Assembly: GCA_041690255.1 (NCBI GenBank)
Contig: JAWLHU010000003.1
Span: 333,603 to 397,602 of the forward strand
Length of the DNA stretch: 64,000 nucleotides
Reading direction: 5' to 3'
DNA from: JAWLHU01 sp041690255
GTDB lineage: Bacteria; Bacillota; Sulfobacillia; Symbiobacteriales; Symbiobacteriaceae
This document shows, piece after piece, positions 7,854 through 14,925 of the stretch. Below the pieces are notes generated by a model, which worked only from the letters and a program-made list of their open reading frames with translations, was not told where the DNA came from and made no database searches. The position numbers and the translations under genes are program-made. How positions within the stretch are numbered: position 1 is the stretch's first letter; every line of letters begins with the position of its first letter.

Positions 7854-8624
7854 CTATCTCCCCTTCCACTCTGGTTCCCGCCGGCTGAGGAAGGCGGTGA
7901 CCCCCTCGGTGGCATCATCCAGGGCCGTGTTGATGCTCAGCATGGCGTGCAGGTATCGGAGCGACTGCTTATACTCCATGTCGGCCGCCGTATAGACCGC
8001 CTCCCGCCCAAGGCGGATCGTGGCCGGCGACAGGTTGGCGATCGACCGGGCCAGGTTCTCGGTCTGCGTGGCGAGGCTGGCGGCGGACGTCACCCGGTTG
8101 ACCAGGCCCCAGGAGAGGGCGCGGTGGGCATCGATCCGCTCGCCGGTCAGGGCGAGTTCCATCGCCTGCTTCGGGCCGAGATGCCGGACGAGCTTGGCGG
8201 TGACCATCATCGGGAAGAGGCCGATCTTCACCTCAGGGGTACCGAAGGTGGCGGTGTCGGCGGCGACGACCAGGTCGCAGGCCAGCATGAGGCCGAAGCC
8301 CCCGCCCAGTGCGGCGCCGTTCACCGCTGCGATCAGGGGCCGGCCAGAGTCGTGCAGGCTTTCGAGAAGCTCCAGGTAGCGGCGGCGGGCCAGGTGGCCA
8401 CCGTAGTGGCCATCGCCGACCATGGATGTCAGGTCGCCCCCGGCACAGAAGGCCTTCTCCCCCATCCCCGTGATGATGATGGCCTTGGTGGCCGGATCGC
8501 TTCCATACTGGCGGATGGCGTCAATCAAACCATCCATGACGGATGTGGAGAGGGCGTTCCGCTGCTCAGGCCGGTTGATGGTGAGCGTGGCGATGCCCTC
8601 GCGGACCTCGGTCAGCAGTTCCAT
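7854..8624 (-). CDS. Enoyl-CoA hydratase/isomerase (crotonase family)
   Basis: A 256-residue crotonase-fold enzyme. The oxyanion-hole segments are AFCAGGDL and NGAALGGGFGL. The second catalytic acid is present in TFGTPEVKIGLFP (the family Glu164). The first (family Glu144, usually GGGxE) is Gly here (GGGFGL), so it may act as an isomerase or a one-acid hydratase such as methylglutaconyl-CoA hydratase-like enzymes, not a classical hydratase. It sits between an acyl-CoA dehydrogenase and a carboxyltransferase with tight spacing, so it should act on the dehydrogenase or carboxylase product. With its neighbours it resembles a liu-type branched-chain acyl-CoA route, which is an inference. Confidence 0.88.
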   Translation of the reverse strand: MELLTEVREGIATLTINRPEQRNALSTSVMDGLIDAIRQYGSDPATKAIIITGMGEKAFCAGGDLTSMVGDGHYGGHLARRRYLELLESLHDSGRPLIAAVNGAALGGGFGLMLACDLVVAADTATFGTPEVKIGLFPMMVTAKLVRHLGPKQAMELALTGERIDAHRALSWGLVNRVTSAASLATQTENLARSIANLSPATIRLGREAVYTAADMEYKQSLRYLHAMLSINTALDDATEGVTAFLSRREPEWKGR

Positions 8625-8642
8625 CGGGATGTGCCCTCCTCG

Positions 8643-9785
8643 CTAGAAGCCCATCTGCTTGGCGATGATCTCCCGCATGATCTCATCGGTCCCGCCACCG
8701 ATGCGGATCAGGCGGGCATCCCGCCAGTGGCGCTGGATCGGGTACTCCATCATATAACCGGCGCCGCCGTGGATCTGCAGCGCTTCATCGGCCACACGGA
8801 AAGCGATCTCGCCCGCCAGCAGCTTCGCCATGGAGATCTCCTTGACCGGGTACTCGCCGTTCTCCCAGCGCCAGGCGCACGTGTAGACCATGGCGCGGGC
8901 CGCCTCGATCTCCGTCGCCATCTGCGCGAGCTTGTGGCGGATCACCTGGAACTTGCCGATGGGCCGGCCGAAGGCCTCCCTGTCCTTGGCGTACTTGATG
9001 GCCAGTTCGAGGGAGCGATCCGCCCCGGCCACGGCGCCGGCCGCACCGATCAGCCGCTCGCCCTGAAGCTCCCACATGATGTTATAGAAGCCTTGACCCA
9101 CATCGCCCAGGCGGTTGGCGTCGGGGATCCGGACATTCTCGAAGAAGAGCTCCGCCGTGTCCGATGCATGCATGCCCAGCTTCTTCAGCTTCCGGCCGAC
9201 GGAGAAGCCGGGGGTGCCCTTCTCGACGAGGAAGAGGGTGAGACCGCCCCAGGGATCGTCGCTGGTGCGGCAGACGACCAGGTACCAGTCGGCCCGGACC
9301 CCGTTGGTGATGTAGATCTTGGAACCGTTGATCACCCAGTCGTCGCCATCATTGACCGCCCGGGTGCGAACGCCGCTCACGTCGGAGCCGGCGCCCGGCT
9401 CGGTGATACAGAGGGCGGCGATCTTCTCGCCCTGGATCGCAGGCACGAGAAAGCGTTGCTTCTGCTCCTCGGTGCCGAACTTGAGGACGGGCGGGGTGGC
9501 CATCTCGCTGTGGACGGCGATCGCCATGCCCAGCCCGCCGTTGCCGGCCCGGGAGAGCTCCTCCGCCAGGACGATGGCGCTGTAGTAGTCGAGTCCGCTG
9601 CCGCCGTAGGCCTCGGGATAGCGCAGGCCCAGGTAGCCGAGCTTGCCCATCTCGCGGAAGACCTGGTCCGGGAAGTGCTCGGCCTCCTCCCACTCATCGG
9701 CATGCGGGGCCAGCTTCTCCTCGACATAGCGCCGGATCTCTGCCCGCAAGGTCTCGTGGGTCTCGGTGAAGATGAAATGGCTCAT
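8643..9785 (-). CDS. Acyl-CoA dehydrogenase (FAD-dependent)
   Basis: A 380-residue acyl-CoA dehydrogenase that introduces the alpha-beta double bond and passes electrons to ETF. The signature ALCITEPGAGSDVSGVRTRA is in the middle domain and the C-terminal IHGGAGYMMEYPIQR is typical. The catalytic base Glu is expected in GGTDEIMREI near the C terminus. The length is normal for the soluble short/branched-chain subgroup. It is the first gene of the leftward operon (dehydrogenase, hydratase, carboxyltransferase), with 18 bp and then overlapping junctions downstream. A candidate promoter with an overlapping inverted repeat lies 35-67 bp upstream of its ATG. Confidence 0.93.
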   Translation of the reverse strand: MSHFIFTETHETLRAEIRRYVEEKLAPHADEWEEAEHFPDQVFREMGKLGYLGLRYPEAYGGSGLDYYSAIVLAEELSRAGNGGLGMAIAVHSEMATPPVLKFGTEEQKQRFLVPAIQGEKIAALCITEPGAGSDVSGVRTRAVNDGDDWVINGSKIYITNGVRADWYLVVCRTSDDPWGGLTLFLVEKGTPGFSVGRKLKKLGMHASDTAELFFENVRIPDANRLGDVGQGFYNIMWELQGERLIGAAGAVAGADRSLELAIKYAKDREAFGRPIGKFQVIRHKLAQMATEIEAARAMVYTCAWRWENGEYPVKEISMAKLLAGEIAFRVADEALQIHGGAGYMMEYPIQRHWRDARLIRIGGGTDEIMREIIAKQMGF

Positions 9786-9819
9786 GAACGAATCCCCCTC
9801 TCAAACGATCGGTAGGGAT

Positions 9820-9852
9820 ATTGTATTACAATACTGACTATCATGTAATACA
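9820..9852 (-). promoter_or_regulatory. Promoter with overlapping operator for the acyl-CoA dehydrogenase operon
   Basis: On the minus strand a -35 TTACAT (9843-9848) is separated by 17 nt from a -10 TACAAT (9820-9825). TGTATTACA at 9822-9830 and TGTAATACA at 9844-9852 form a perfect 9-bp inverted repeat with a 13-nt spacer that covers both promoter boxes. This arrangement suits repression by a dimeric regulator, for example a TetR-type acyl-CoA-responsive one; no such regulator is in the window. Confidence 0.65.
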
Positions 9853-9925
9853 GAAAAGTAATTTGAGCGTGATGATCTCTTTCTCAGGCTATGTGGCGGG
9901 GATGGGGTTCAGGTGTGGTTCCATT

Positions 9926-10115
9926 CGTTGCAGTCCGTTGCAGTCCGTCGCAGTCGCCCGCAGTCCGTTGCAGTCCGTTGCAGTCCGTCGCAGTCCGTCG
10001 CAGTCCGTCGCAGTCCGTCGCAGTCCGTTGCAGTCCGTTGCAGTCCGTTGCAGTCCGATGCAGTCCGATGCAGTCCGTTGCAGTCGCCCGCAGTCCGTTG
10101 CAGTCGCCCGCGGTC
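9926..10115. repeat. 10-bp tandem repeat array, about 19 units
   Basis: The unit CGTTGCAGTC is repeated about 19 times without spacers, with variants CGTCGCAGTC, CGATGCAGTC and GCCCGCAGTC. Both strands stay open through it in several frames only because of the 10-nt periodicity, so I do not call a gene. Confidence 0.9.
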
Positions 10116-10148
10116 CGTGAGGGAGCCCACTCTCAGCGGGACGACCAA

Positions 10149-10177
10149 AGACCGCCCCCAGGTAAGGAGGGCGGTCT
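10149..10177. terminator. Hairpin, 9-bp perfect stem
   Basis: AGACCGCCC (10149-10157) pairs with GGGCGGTCT (10169-10177). There is no strong U-tract on either side. It may be the end of a lost transcript unit or a leader hairpin for the small membrane protein that follows. Confidence 0.4.
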
Positions 10178-10306
10178 CGGGCCAGCGAGTAGATCTCTGC
10201 ATTTTCATTCTGCTGTGCTAATTCAGAAACGATCGTTCCTGCATCCTCGTCCAATAGGTGATCGTCCCGTTCCGGGAGGTCTCGGCAATACGGAGGTGAA
10301 GAGCGC

Positions 10307-10504
10307 ATGCACAGTGGTGCAAAGCCAAACTCGGAATCAGCAGTACCCGGACTCGTGGTGGTGGGAGGTATCCTGACTGGGCTCGCCGGGCTGGTTCTCA
10401 GTGTCGTCGCCCTAGTCAACGGTTATGAAACGGCGGCGGGCCTGTTCATGTTGGCAGCGGCGGTTGCCTTCGGAGCCCTCGCCAATGCTCTGTTCCGCCA
10501 TTAA
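10307..10504 (+). CDS. Small two-helix membrane protein, unknown family
   Basis: The ATG at 10307 has a near-perfect SD (GGAGGTGA at 10292-10299, 7 nt away), which argues for a real gene despite the 65-residue length. Two hydrophobic segments (about residues 14-37 and 43-61) predict a helical hairpin in the membrane, with a short polar N-terminal tail and a basic C-terminal end (LFRH). I do not recognise a family. A degenerate second copy of its 5' half is found at 11107-11190, on the other side of the Nudix gene. Confidence 0.65.
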   Translation: MHSGAKPNSESAVPGLVVVGGILTGLAGLVLSVVALVNGYETAAGLFMLAAAVAFGALANALFRH

Positions 10505-10646
10505 GTAACATGGGAACAGCTCCCCTTCGCCGAGCGTCGCCATCGGTTTCGACCCAGTGCCGCTCCTGCAGTCCAGGGCGGGGCGGAGGCCCCGCAAAAC
10601 TCGCCCCATACTCGCAGCCTTTGTCAGGGCAGGGAGGTAGGCACGT

Positions 10647-11090
10647 TTGAAGCCAACGATCACTGTCACAGCCGGTGCCGTCATTCGTGACAAAGCAGAT
10701 AGGATCTTGCTTCAGAGACGGTCCGATTATGGCGACTGGGGCCTTCCCGGCGGAGCCATGGAGCCGGGGGAGACCGTGGAAGAGACAATGCTCAGGGAAG
10801 TGCGAGAGGAGACCGGATTGCTTGTTCACTCCTACCGATTCCTTGGGGTCTATAGTGGACCACGAATGCGCTACCAGTATCCGGATGGTAATCAAGTCGT
10901 ATTTGTCATGTTTCTCTTTGAGTCGATCGTAGAAGAGACGGCTGAACTTCAGGCGGCGGACCTTCAGGGAGAGACCCTGGACCTCAGATTCTTTCGTCCG
11001 CATGAGATCAACTTGGACATGATCAGCAGTGTGCAGAGACCCGCATTGGAAGACATGATGCACTGCAACCAGGCCATTTTACGCACCTAG
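10647..11090 (+). CDS. Nudix hydrolase
   Basis: A 147-residue Nudix protein. The Nudix box begins at GGAMEPGETVEE and continues as TMLREVREETGL, with all metal-binding residues present. The N-terminal strands (TVTAGAVIRDKADRILLQRR) and the DWGLPGGA segment are typical of ADP-ribose/mutator-type Nudix enzymes. The start is a TTG at 10647 with the SD GGAGGT (10633-10638) 8 nt away; an upstream ATG is not in frame. It is not closely related to the Nudix protein at 1330-1749 except in the box. The base composition is slightly less GC-rich than the catabolic genes to the left. Confidence 0.85.
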   Translation: MKPTITVTAGAVIRDKADRILLQRRSDYGDWGLPGGAMEPGETVEETMLREVREETGLLVHSYRFLGVYSGPRMRYQYPDGNQVVFVMFLFESIVEETAELQAADLQGETLDLRFFRPHEINLDMISSVQRPALEDMMHCNQAILRT

Positions 11091-11106
11091 GTGCGGCCCC
11101 GACCCG

Positions 11107-11190
11107 TGTGCAAAGCCAAAGCCAAACTCGGAATCAGCAGTACCCGGACTCGTGGTCACGGGAGGTCCCCTGACCGGGCCGAACGGAGTT
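11107..11190 (+). pseudogene. Degenerate partial copy of the small membrane protein gene (10307-10504)
   Basis: GTGCAAAGCCAAA followed by ACTCGGAATCAGCAGTACCC and GGACTCGTGGT at 11107-11160 repeats the coding sequence at 10316-10362 almost exactly. A 6-nt duplication (GCCAAA) has been added, and the copy decays after about 80 bp. It has no start codon and no downstream membrane segments. Confidence 0.7.
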
Positions 11191-11474
11191 GATCGACGGC
11201 TATACCCGCTATACAGTGCTGAAGCGATACAACCAGGAACTGGTGCCTACGTCGGAGAGGTCGAACGCTAGCCGTAGGAAACGTGGCTTACGTAACTCAC
11301 GACTCCAAACGAAAGACGGTGAAGAATTGGGCGGGTTGCGGATTGTGGGTTATCCGTCCATGAAATGGTCCACAATGAGGACGAGCGCCCGCTTACGCGG
11401 ACGCTCGGGAGCCTACAGTCGCCGTCCCATGACAAGAACGACGGCTGCCGAGATGTAGCCTAGGTCAGCAGCCG
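11191..11474. other. Intergenic, no supported gene
   Basis: One 89-codon frame crosses this stretch, but it has no SD and a low-complexity Arg/Ser-rich product. I see only decayed sequence. Confidence 0.4.
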
Positions 11475-11561
11475 CTACTTCTTAGCGGCGAGTGCGATGC
11501 GGAGGATGATCAGGACGACCCAGACAAATGCTGCAAAGTCCAGTTCAATCGTGATCTTCAC
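11475..11561 (-). CDS. Candidate 28-residue hydrophobic peptide
   Basis: On the minus strand GTG at 11559-11561 opens a 28-codon frame: a short acidic start (MKITIELD), one membrane-length hydrophobic run (AAFVWVVLIILRIALAA) and a KK tail before TAG. A GAGAGGGGG purine run lies 9 nt upstream. A perfect -10 box (TATAAT, minus strand, 11609-11614) lies about 48 bp before the start, though no good -35 is visible. The architecture recalls small membrane toxins of type I systems or holin-like peptides. It resembles the peptide at 11736-11813. Expression is unproven. Confidence 0.4.
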   Translation of the reverse strand: MKITIELDFAAFVWVVLIILRIALAAKK

Positions 11562-11616
11562 CGAGGCGCACCCCCTCTCGGGGACACTGGCCCTCAGGCT
11601 CCGCTTCCATTATACA

Positions 11617-11647
11617 CCAACCGGACCTCGCTATGGGGTCCGGTTGG
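11617..11647. terminator. Perfect 11-bp hairpin next to the tiny peptide promoter
   Basis: CCAACCGGACC (11617-11627) pairs with GGTCCGGTTGG (11637-11647) with a 9-nt loop. It abuts the minus-strand TATAAT at 11609-11614. There is no U-tract, so termination is uncertain; it could equally be an upstream transcript end or an antisense-RNA stem. Confidence 0.5.
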
Positions 11648-11735
11648 TCATTGCCTCCGAACCTCCGTTCGCCATGGTTCGACTTTGCCGGAATCCATGC
11701 TTTAACCCCAGAGACGACGCTGAATGGATCGACCG

Positions 11736-11813
11736 CTACTTCATGGCGGAAAGAATGGCCCTGGCAATGCCCAGGATCACCGAGAAGAGTGAGGGCCCAC
11801 TCTCAGTGACCAT
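11736..11813 (-). CDS. Candidate 25-residue hydrophobic peptide, sibling of 11475-11561
   Basis: A minus-strand ATG at 11811-11813 (or the adjacent GTG at 11816) opens a 25-codon frame with a hydrophobic run (SLFSVILGIARAILSA) and a C-terminal MK before TAG. The end of the frame and the following bases (AAG TAG CGG) match the peptide at 11475-11561, and both have the pattern hydrophobic-R-hydrophobic-A-x-K-stop. No SD is visible, so it may be a decayed paralogue. Confidence 0.28.
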   Translation of the reverse strand: MVTESGPSLFSVILGIARAILSAMK

Positions 11814-11914
11814 CACAACTGCATACCAACTACGTCAATTCAGGAACCGGACCCAGGCCCAGCACGTCGTACAGTCCGGAGCCCGATTGGCCTATATACT
11901 CATGACAAGTCTAT

Positions 11915-12295
11915 GACCGGCCCAGGGGAGAGTCTGTGGGCGCGCCAGCGAAGACCTCCCCAAGCAAGGGGAGGCCTTCGGGCGGCTGACAAGGTCCGGA
12001 TCTGCCAAGGGGGCGGTCCATCCTCATGCGCCACCCGCAGGGATGCCGCCCAGCGCCGGATTCCGCTAGAAATTCCCGGAGGGTTTCCCGCCCCCTGGGG
12101 AAAATCTGGCGGAAAACGCAAAATGAGGGGCCCGCAAGCCGCTTTGGGGGCCTGATGCGGGCCAATATGTACCCTCAGAGGGTCTACAAGAGCGATTTTC
12201 AGGGGGAAAGAGCCCTTCAGGTACGCAATTCCGCTAGAATTTCCCACTCGGCCTGAGCTCGCCCTGGGAAAAAGTCTCGGAATCCTGCCTCCCCC
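11915..12295. repeat. Dispersed intergenic repeat, copy 1
   Basis: Blocks GGCCCAGGGGAGAGTCTGTG (from about 11919), GCGGTCCATCCTCATGCGCC (from about 12013), GCCGGATTCCGCTAGA, and GAATTTCCCACTCGGC followed by TGAGCTCGCCCTGGGAAAAA (about 12237-12275) recur in the same order at 22151-22290. In this copy extra DNA of about 140 bp separates the blocks. It has no coding potential that is kept between copies. Confidence 0.8.
11950..11979. terminator. Hairpin within the dispersed repeat
   Basis: GAAGACCTCCCC (11950-11961) pairs with GGGGAGGCCTTC (11968-11979) except for one A-C mismatch. The same left arm recurs at 12346. Confidence 0.45.
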
Positions 12296-12345
12296 AGCAA
12301 CGGACCGCCATCTCACCATCCACTCGCAATATGCGGCCACGGCTT

Positions 12346-12376
12346 GAAGACCTCCCCTGGGCGAGGGGAGGTCTTC
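12346..12376. terminator. Perfect 12-bp hairpin
   Basis: GAAGACCTCCCC (12346-12357) and GGGGAGGTCTTC (12365-12376) pair without mismatch around a 7-nt loop. It is related to the hairpin at 11950-11979 and lies just before a tandem array. Confidence 0.55.
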
Positions 12377-12411
12377 ACATTCAGCATGCTCCCTGTGACT
12401 ACCATTACGGC

Positions 12412-12650
12412 CAGCGAGGAGGCATAATGGGTCCCCTTCCAGCCCGCAGGCGAGGAGGCACTATGGGTCCCCCTCCAGCCCGCACGCGAGGAGGCACGAT
12501 GGGTCCCCTCCAGCCCGCACGCGAGGAGGCACGATGGGTCCCCCTCCCACCCGCAGGCGAGGAGGCACGATGGGTCCCCTCCAGCCCGCACGCGAGGAGG
12601 CACGATGGGTCCCCCTCCCATCCGCAGGCGAGGAGGCACGATGGGTCCGG
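12412..12650. repeat. 35/36-bp tandem repeat array, about 6.5 units
   Basis: The unit starts GCGAGGAGGCACGATGGGTC and ends CCCGCAC or CCCGCAG. Units alternate between 35 and 36 bp and two spacer variants (CCAGCCCGCAC, CCCACCCGCAG). Each unit happens to carry GAGGAGG followed by ATG. Confidence 0.9.
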
Positions 12651-12752
12651 AGGGCGCATCGGAGCGTTAGTTCAAGCTTCGCAGCCGATTCGGCGCGGCA
12701 TAGCGGAGCTAGGACGCCCGAATCGGCGAGAAGCATTACAAGGATAAGCCGC

Positions 12753-12866
12753 TCCGCCAGCGCCCGGAGGACCCATCAGTGCCGACGAGCCCCGCCAGCG
12801 CCCGGAGGACCCATCAGTGCCGACGAGCTCCGCCAGCGCCCGGAGGACCCATCAGTGCCGACGAGC
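12753..12866. repeat. 38-bp tandem repeat, 3 units, ending at the mqnA stop
   Basis: The unit contains CGCCAGCGCCCGGAGGACCC and ATCAGTGCCGACGAGC. Starts at 12753, 12791 and 12829 are 38 bp apart, and the last unit ends two bases before the stop codon of mqnA. GCGCCCGGAGGACCCAT is close to the reverse complement of the 3' end of the array at 12412-12650. Confidence 0.9.
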
Positions 12867-12867
12867 C

Positions 12868-13755
12868 CTACTCCCCCCAGACCCGCAGGGGCGGGACCGA
12901 GCCCAGCTCCCCCAGCCGGCGAGCCTGCTCAAAGTAAGCCAGCAGCCCCCGGCGGTAGCGCGACCCAAACTCATGCCGGATCAGGTCGAAGTAATCCTCC
13001 GTCACCGCGTGCGGCAGCCGCCGTCGGCGCACCGCCTCATCCACCATGGCCGGGCGATGATCCCACGCATAGTCCTGCGATGCATTAAACAAACGGCTGA
13101 TCGTCCGCAGCGCATCCGGGTTGGCCTCCGCAAACTCCCGCCGGGCCACCCAGAGTGCGTAGACCATGAGATGCCCGCTCATCGCCTTCCACTCCAGCCC
13201 CAGGTCCACGTGGGGGATCTCCGGGTACTCCAGCGCTGCCAGCAGGGCGTCATCACCGATCAGCAGGGCGGCGTCGTGCTCCGCCAGCATCGCCTTCAGA
13301 TCCGGCGGCGCCACCTTGTAGTCCGGCTTCACCCCATACCGCTGCTCCAGGATGATCTTCGTCAGCACGACCGACGTCGCCGACGAAGCCGTCAGCGCCA
13401 CCGGCCGCCCATCCAGCTCCGAGAGCGGCCGCTTGTGGAAGAGCAGGATCGATGCCACCCGCCCATCCGCACTGATCGAGAGGCCGGGAATGATCACGCA
13501 GTGATCCGCATTCCGGGCGTACTCGATGCTGGAGATCGGCGTCACATCCAATTCGCCGTTCAGAAAGGCCCGGTTGAGCTGCGAGGGCGGCCCCTTGACC
13601 ACCGAGACATCCAGCTCCACCGCCCCCTGCTCGATCCCGAAGTAGACCGGCAGGCAGTTCAGGTAGTCGATATAGCCCAGCCGGATCGCCGGGGCTGCCG
13701 CTCCCACCGCCGACCGCCGGGGATCCGCCGAGCCCGAGCCCAAGAAAGTACCCAT
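12868..13755 (-). CDS. mqnA: Chorismate dehydratase (menaquinone futalosine pathway)
   Basis: A 295-residue MqnA, which dehydrates chorismate to 3-enolpyruvylbenzoate, the first committed step of futalosine-route menaquinone synthesis. The family signature RLGYIDYLNCLPVYFGIE follows a 24-residue extension. PSQLNRAFLNGELDVTPISSIEYARN and the periplasmic-binding-protein-like fold (LIGDDALLA) are typical. The ATG at 13755 has a GGGGGAAC SD. It is the last gene of the leftward mqnE-mqnC-mqnA operon, 12 bp after mqnC. The extra N-terminal residues are Ala/Ser/Pro-rich, and a later start is possible. Confidence 0.93.
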   Translation of the reverse strand: MGTFLGSGSADPRRSAVGAAAPAIRLGYIDYLNCLPVYFGIEQGAVELDVSVVKGPPSQLNRAFLNGELDVTPISSIEYARNADHCVIIPGLSISADGRVASILLFHKRPLSELDGRPVALTASSATSVVLTKIILEQRYGVKPDYKVAPPDLKAMLAEHDAALLIGDDALLAALEYPEIPHVDLGLEWKAMSGHLMVYALWVARREFAEANPDALRTISRLFNASQDYAWDHRPAMVDEAVRRRRLPHAVTEDYFDLIRHEFGSRYRRGLLAYFEQARRLGELGSVPPLRVWGE

Positions 13756-13767
13756 GCTGCGTTCCCC

Positions 13768-14922
13768 CTAATAGGTCTCCAGGATCTCGTAGAAGGTGTT
13801 CCGCTTGGCCGGAACCCGCCCGGCATCCTTGATCAGCCGGATCGCATCGGTCGGGGTCGCCCCGTAGACCGTGCCCGCCGCCGCGACGACGTTCTCCTCC
13901 ATCATCGTACCGCCGAAGTCGTTGCAGCCGCAGTCCAGGCTGATCTGGCCGATCCGGGTCCCCTGGGTCACCCACGAGGCCTGGATGTTCTCGATGTTAT
14001 CCAGGAAGATGCGGGAGACCGCCAGCGTCCGCAGATATTCGTAGCTGGATGTAGTCGTCCCGTTGTGCAGCCCCTCCGCCACCAGCGGCGTGTTGCCAGG
14101 CTGGAAGGTCCAGCAGATGAACGACCAGAAGACCCCCTGCCCATGCTTGGCGATCGTCCGGTCCTGGACGTCCCGCAGCTTGAGCAGGTGCTCCACCCGC
14201 TCCTCCAGGGTCTCCACATGGCCGAACATCATGGTAGATGAGCCCCGCAGGCCCACATCGGCAATCGTCTCGTAGGACGCCAGCCAGTCAGCGGCCGGGT
14301 CCTTCAGCGGGGCGATGATCTTGCGCGGCCGGTCCGCCAGGACCTCGCCGCCGGCGCCCGGCACCGAGTCGAGCCCGGCCTCCTTCAGCGCCTCCAGCAC
14401 TTCACGCACGCTCATCTTGAAGACGCGGGCAAAGTGGCGGATCTCCGAGACCGAGAAGGAGTGGATCGCGATCTCCGGGTGGTGCTTCTTGATCAGCCGG
14501 CACATGTCGGTGTAGTAATCCAGGCCCAGCTTCGGATGGTGCCCGCCCTGGATCAGGAGCTGCGTCCCGCCGGTGGCGGCCAGCTCATCCACCTTCTTCA
14601 GAATCTCCTCGTGGCTCAGCACGTAGGCATCATCATCATGGCCGTGCCGGTAGAAGGCGCAGAACTTGCAGTCTGTCACGCAGACGTTCGTATAGTTAAT
14701 GTTCCGATCGACGACAAAGGTTACAATATTGTCGGGATGCAGCCGCCGGGTGATCTCCCCGGCCACCAGGCCCAGGGAGCCCAGGTCCCCCTCCCGCATG
14801 AGCACGACGCCCTCGTCATAGCTGATCCGCTGGCCATCCAGCGCCTTGTGCAGGATCCGCTCCACCGCCGGGGTCGGCTGCGGGGCGGCGAGGGCCATCT
14901 CAATCCGCTCCAGTTCGCGCAT
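13768..14922 (-). CDS. mqnC: Cyclic dehypoxanthine futalosine synthase (radical SAM)
   Basis: A 384-residue radical-SAM enzyme that cyclises dehypoxanthine futalosine, producing 5'-deoxyadenosine and methionine from SAM. The [4Fe-4S] motif CVTDCKFC is at about residues 80-87, followed by AFYRHG. GGTQLLIQGGHHPKLG, SFSVSEIRHF and VPGAGGEVLADRPR distinguish MqnC from CofH and MqnE. The ATG lies 4 nt after the mqnE stop, with a GGAGG upstream inside mqnE, so translation is probably coupled. The reaction by-product 5'-deoxyadenosine links it to the divergent salvage-type cluster at 16302-19387. Confidence 0.93.
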   Translation of the reverse strand: MRELERIEMALAAPQPTPAVERILHKALDGQRISYDEGVVLMREGDLGSLGLVAGEITRRLHPDNIVTFVVDRNINYTNVCVTDCKFCAFYRHGHDDDAYVLSHEEILKKVDELAATGGTQLLIQGGHHPKLGLDYYTDMCRLIKKHHPEIAIHSFSVSEIRHFARVFKMSVREVLEALKEAGLDSVPGAGGEVLADRPRKIIAPLKDPAADWLASYETIADVGLRGSSTMMFGHVETLEERVEHLLKLRDVQDRTIAKHGQGVFWSFICWTFQPGNTPLVAEGLHNGTTTSSYEYLRTLAVSRIFLDNIENIQASWVTQGTRIGQISLDCGCNDFGGTMMEENVVAAAGTVYGATPTDAIRLIKDAGRVPAKRNTFYEILETY

Positions 14923-14925
14923 GCT

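Noticed and set aside
9926..10120. Possible CRISPR array or repetitive peptide gene
   Set aside because: Units of 10 bp have no spacers and no cas genes are nearby. The frames are open in several phases on both strands only because of the periodicity.
12412..12650. Row of SD-ATG modules as serial small genes
   Set aside because: GAGGAGG to ATG spacing is only 4-5 nt, the frames are not kept between 35- and 36-bp units, and the same unit is an obvious tandem repeat.
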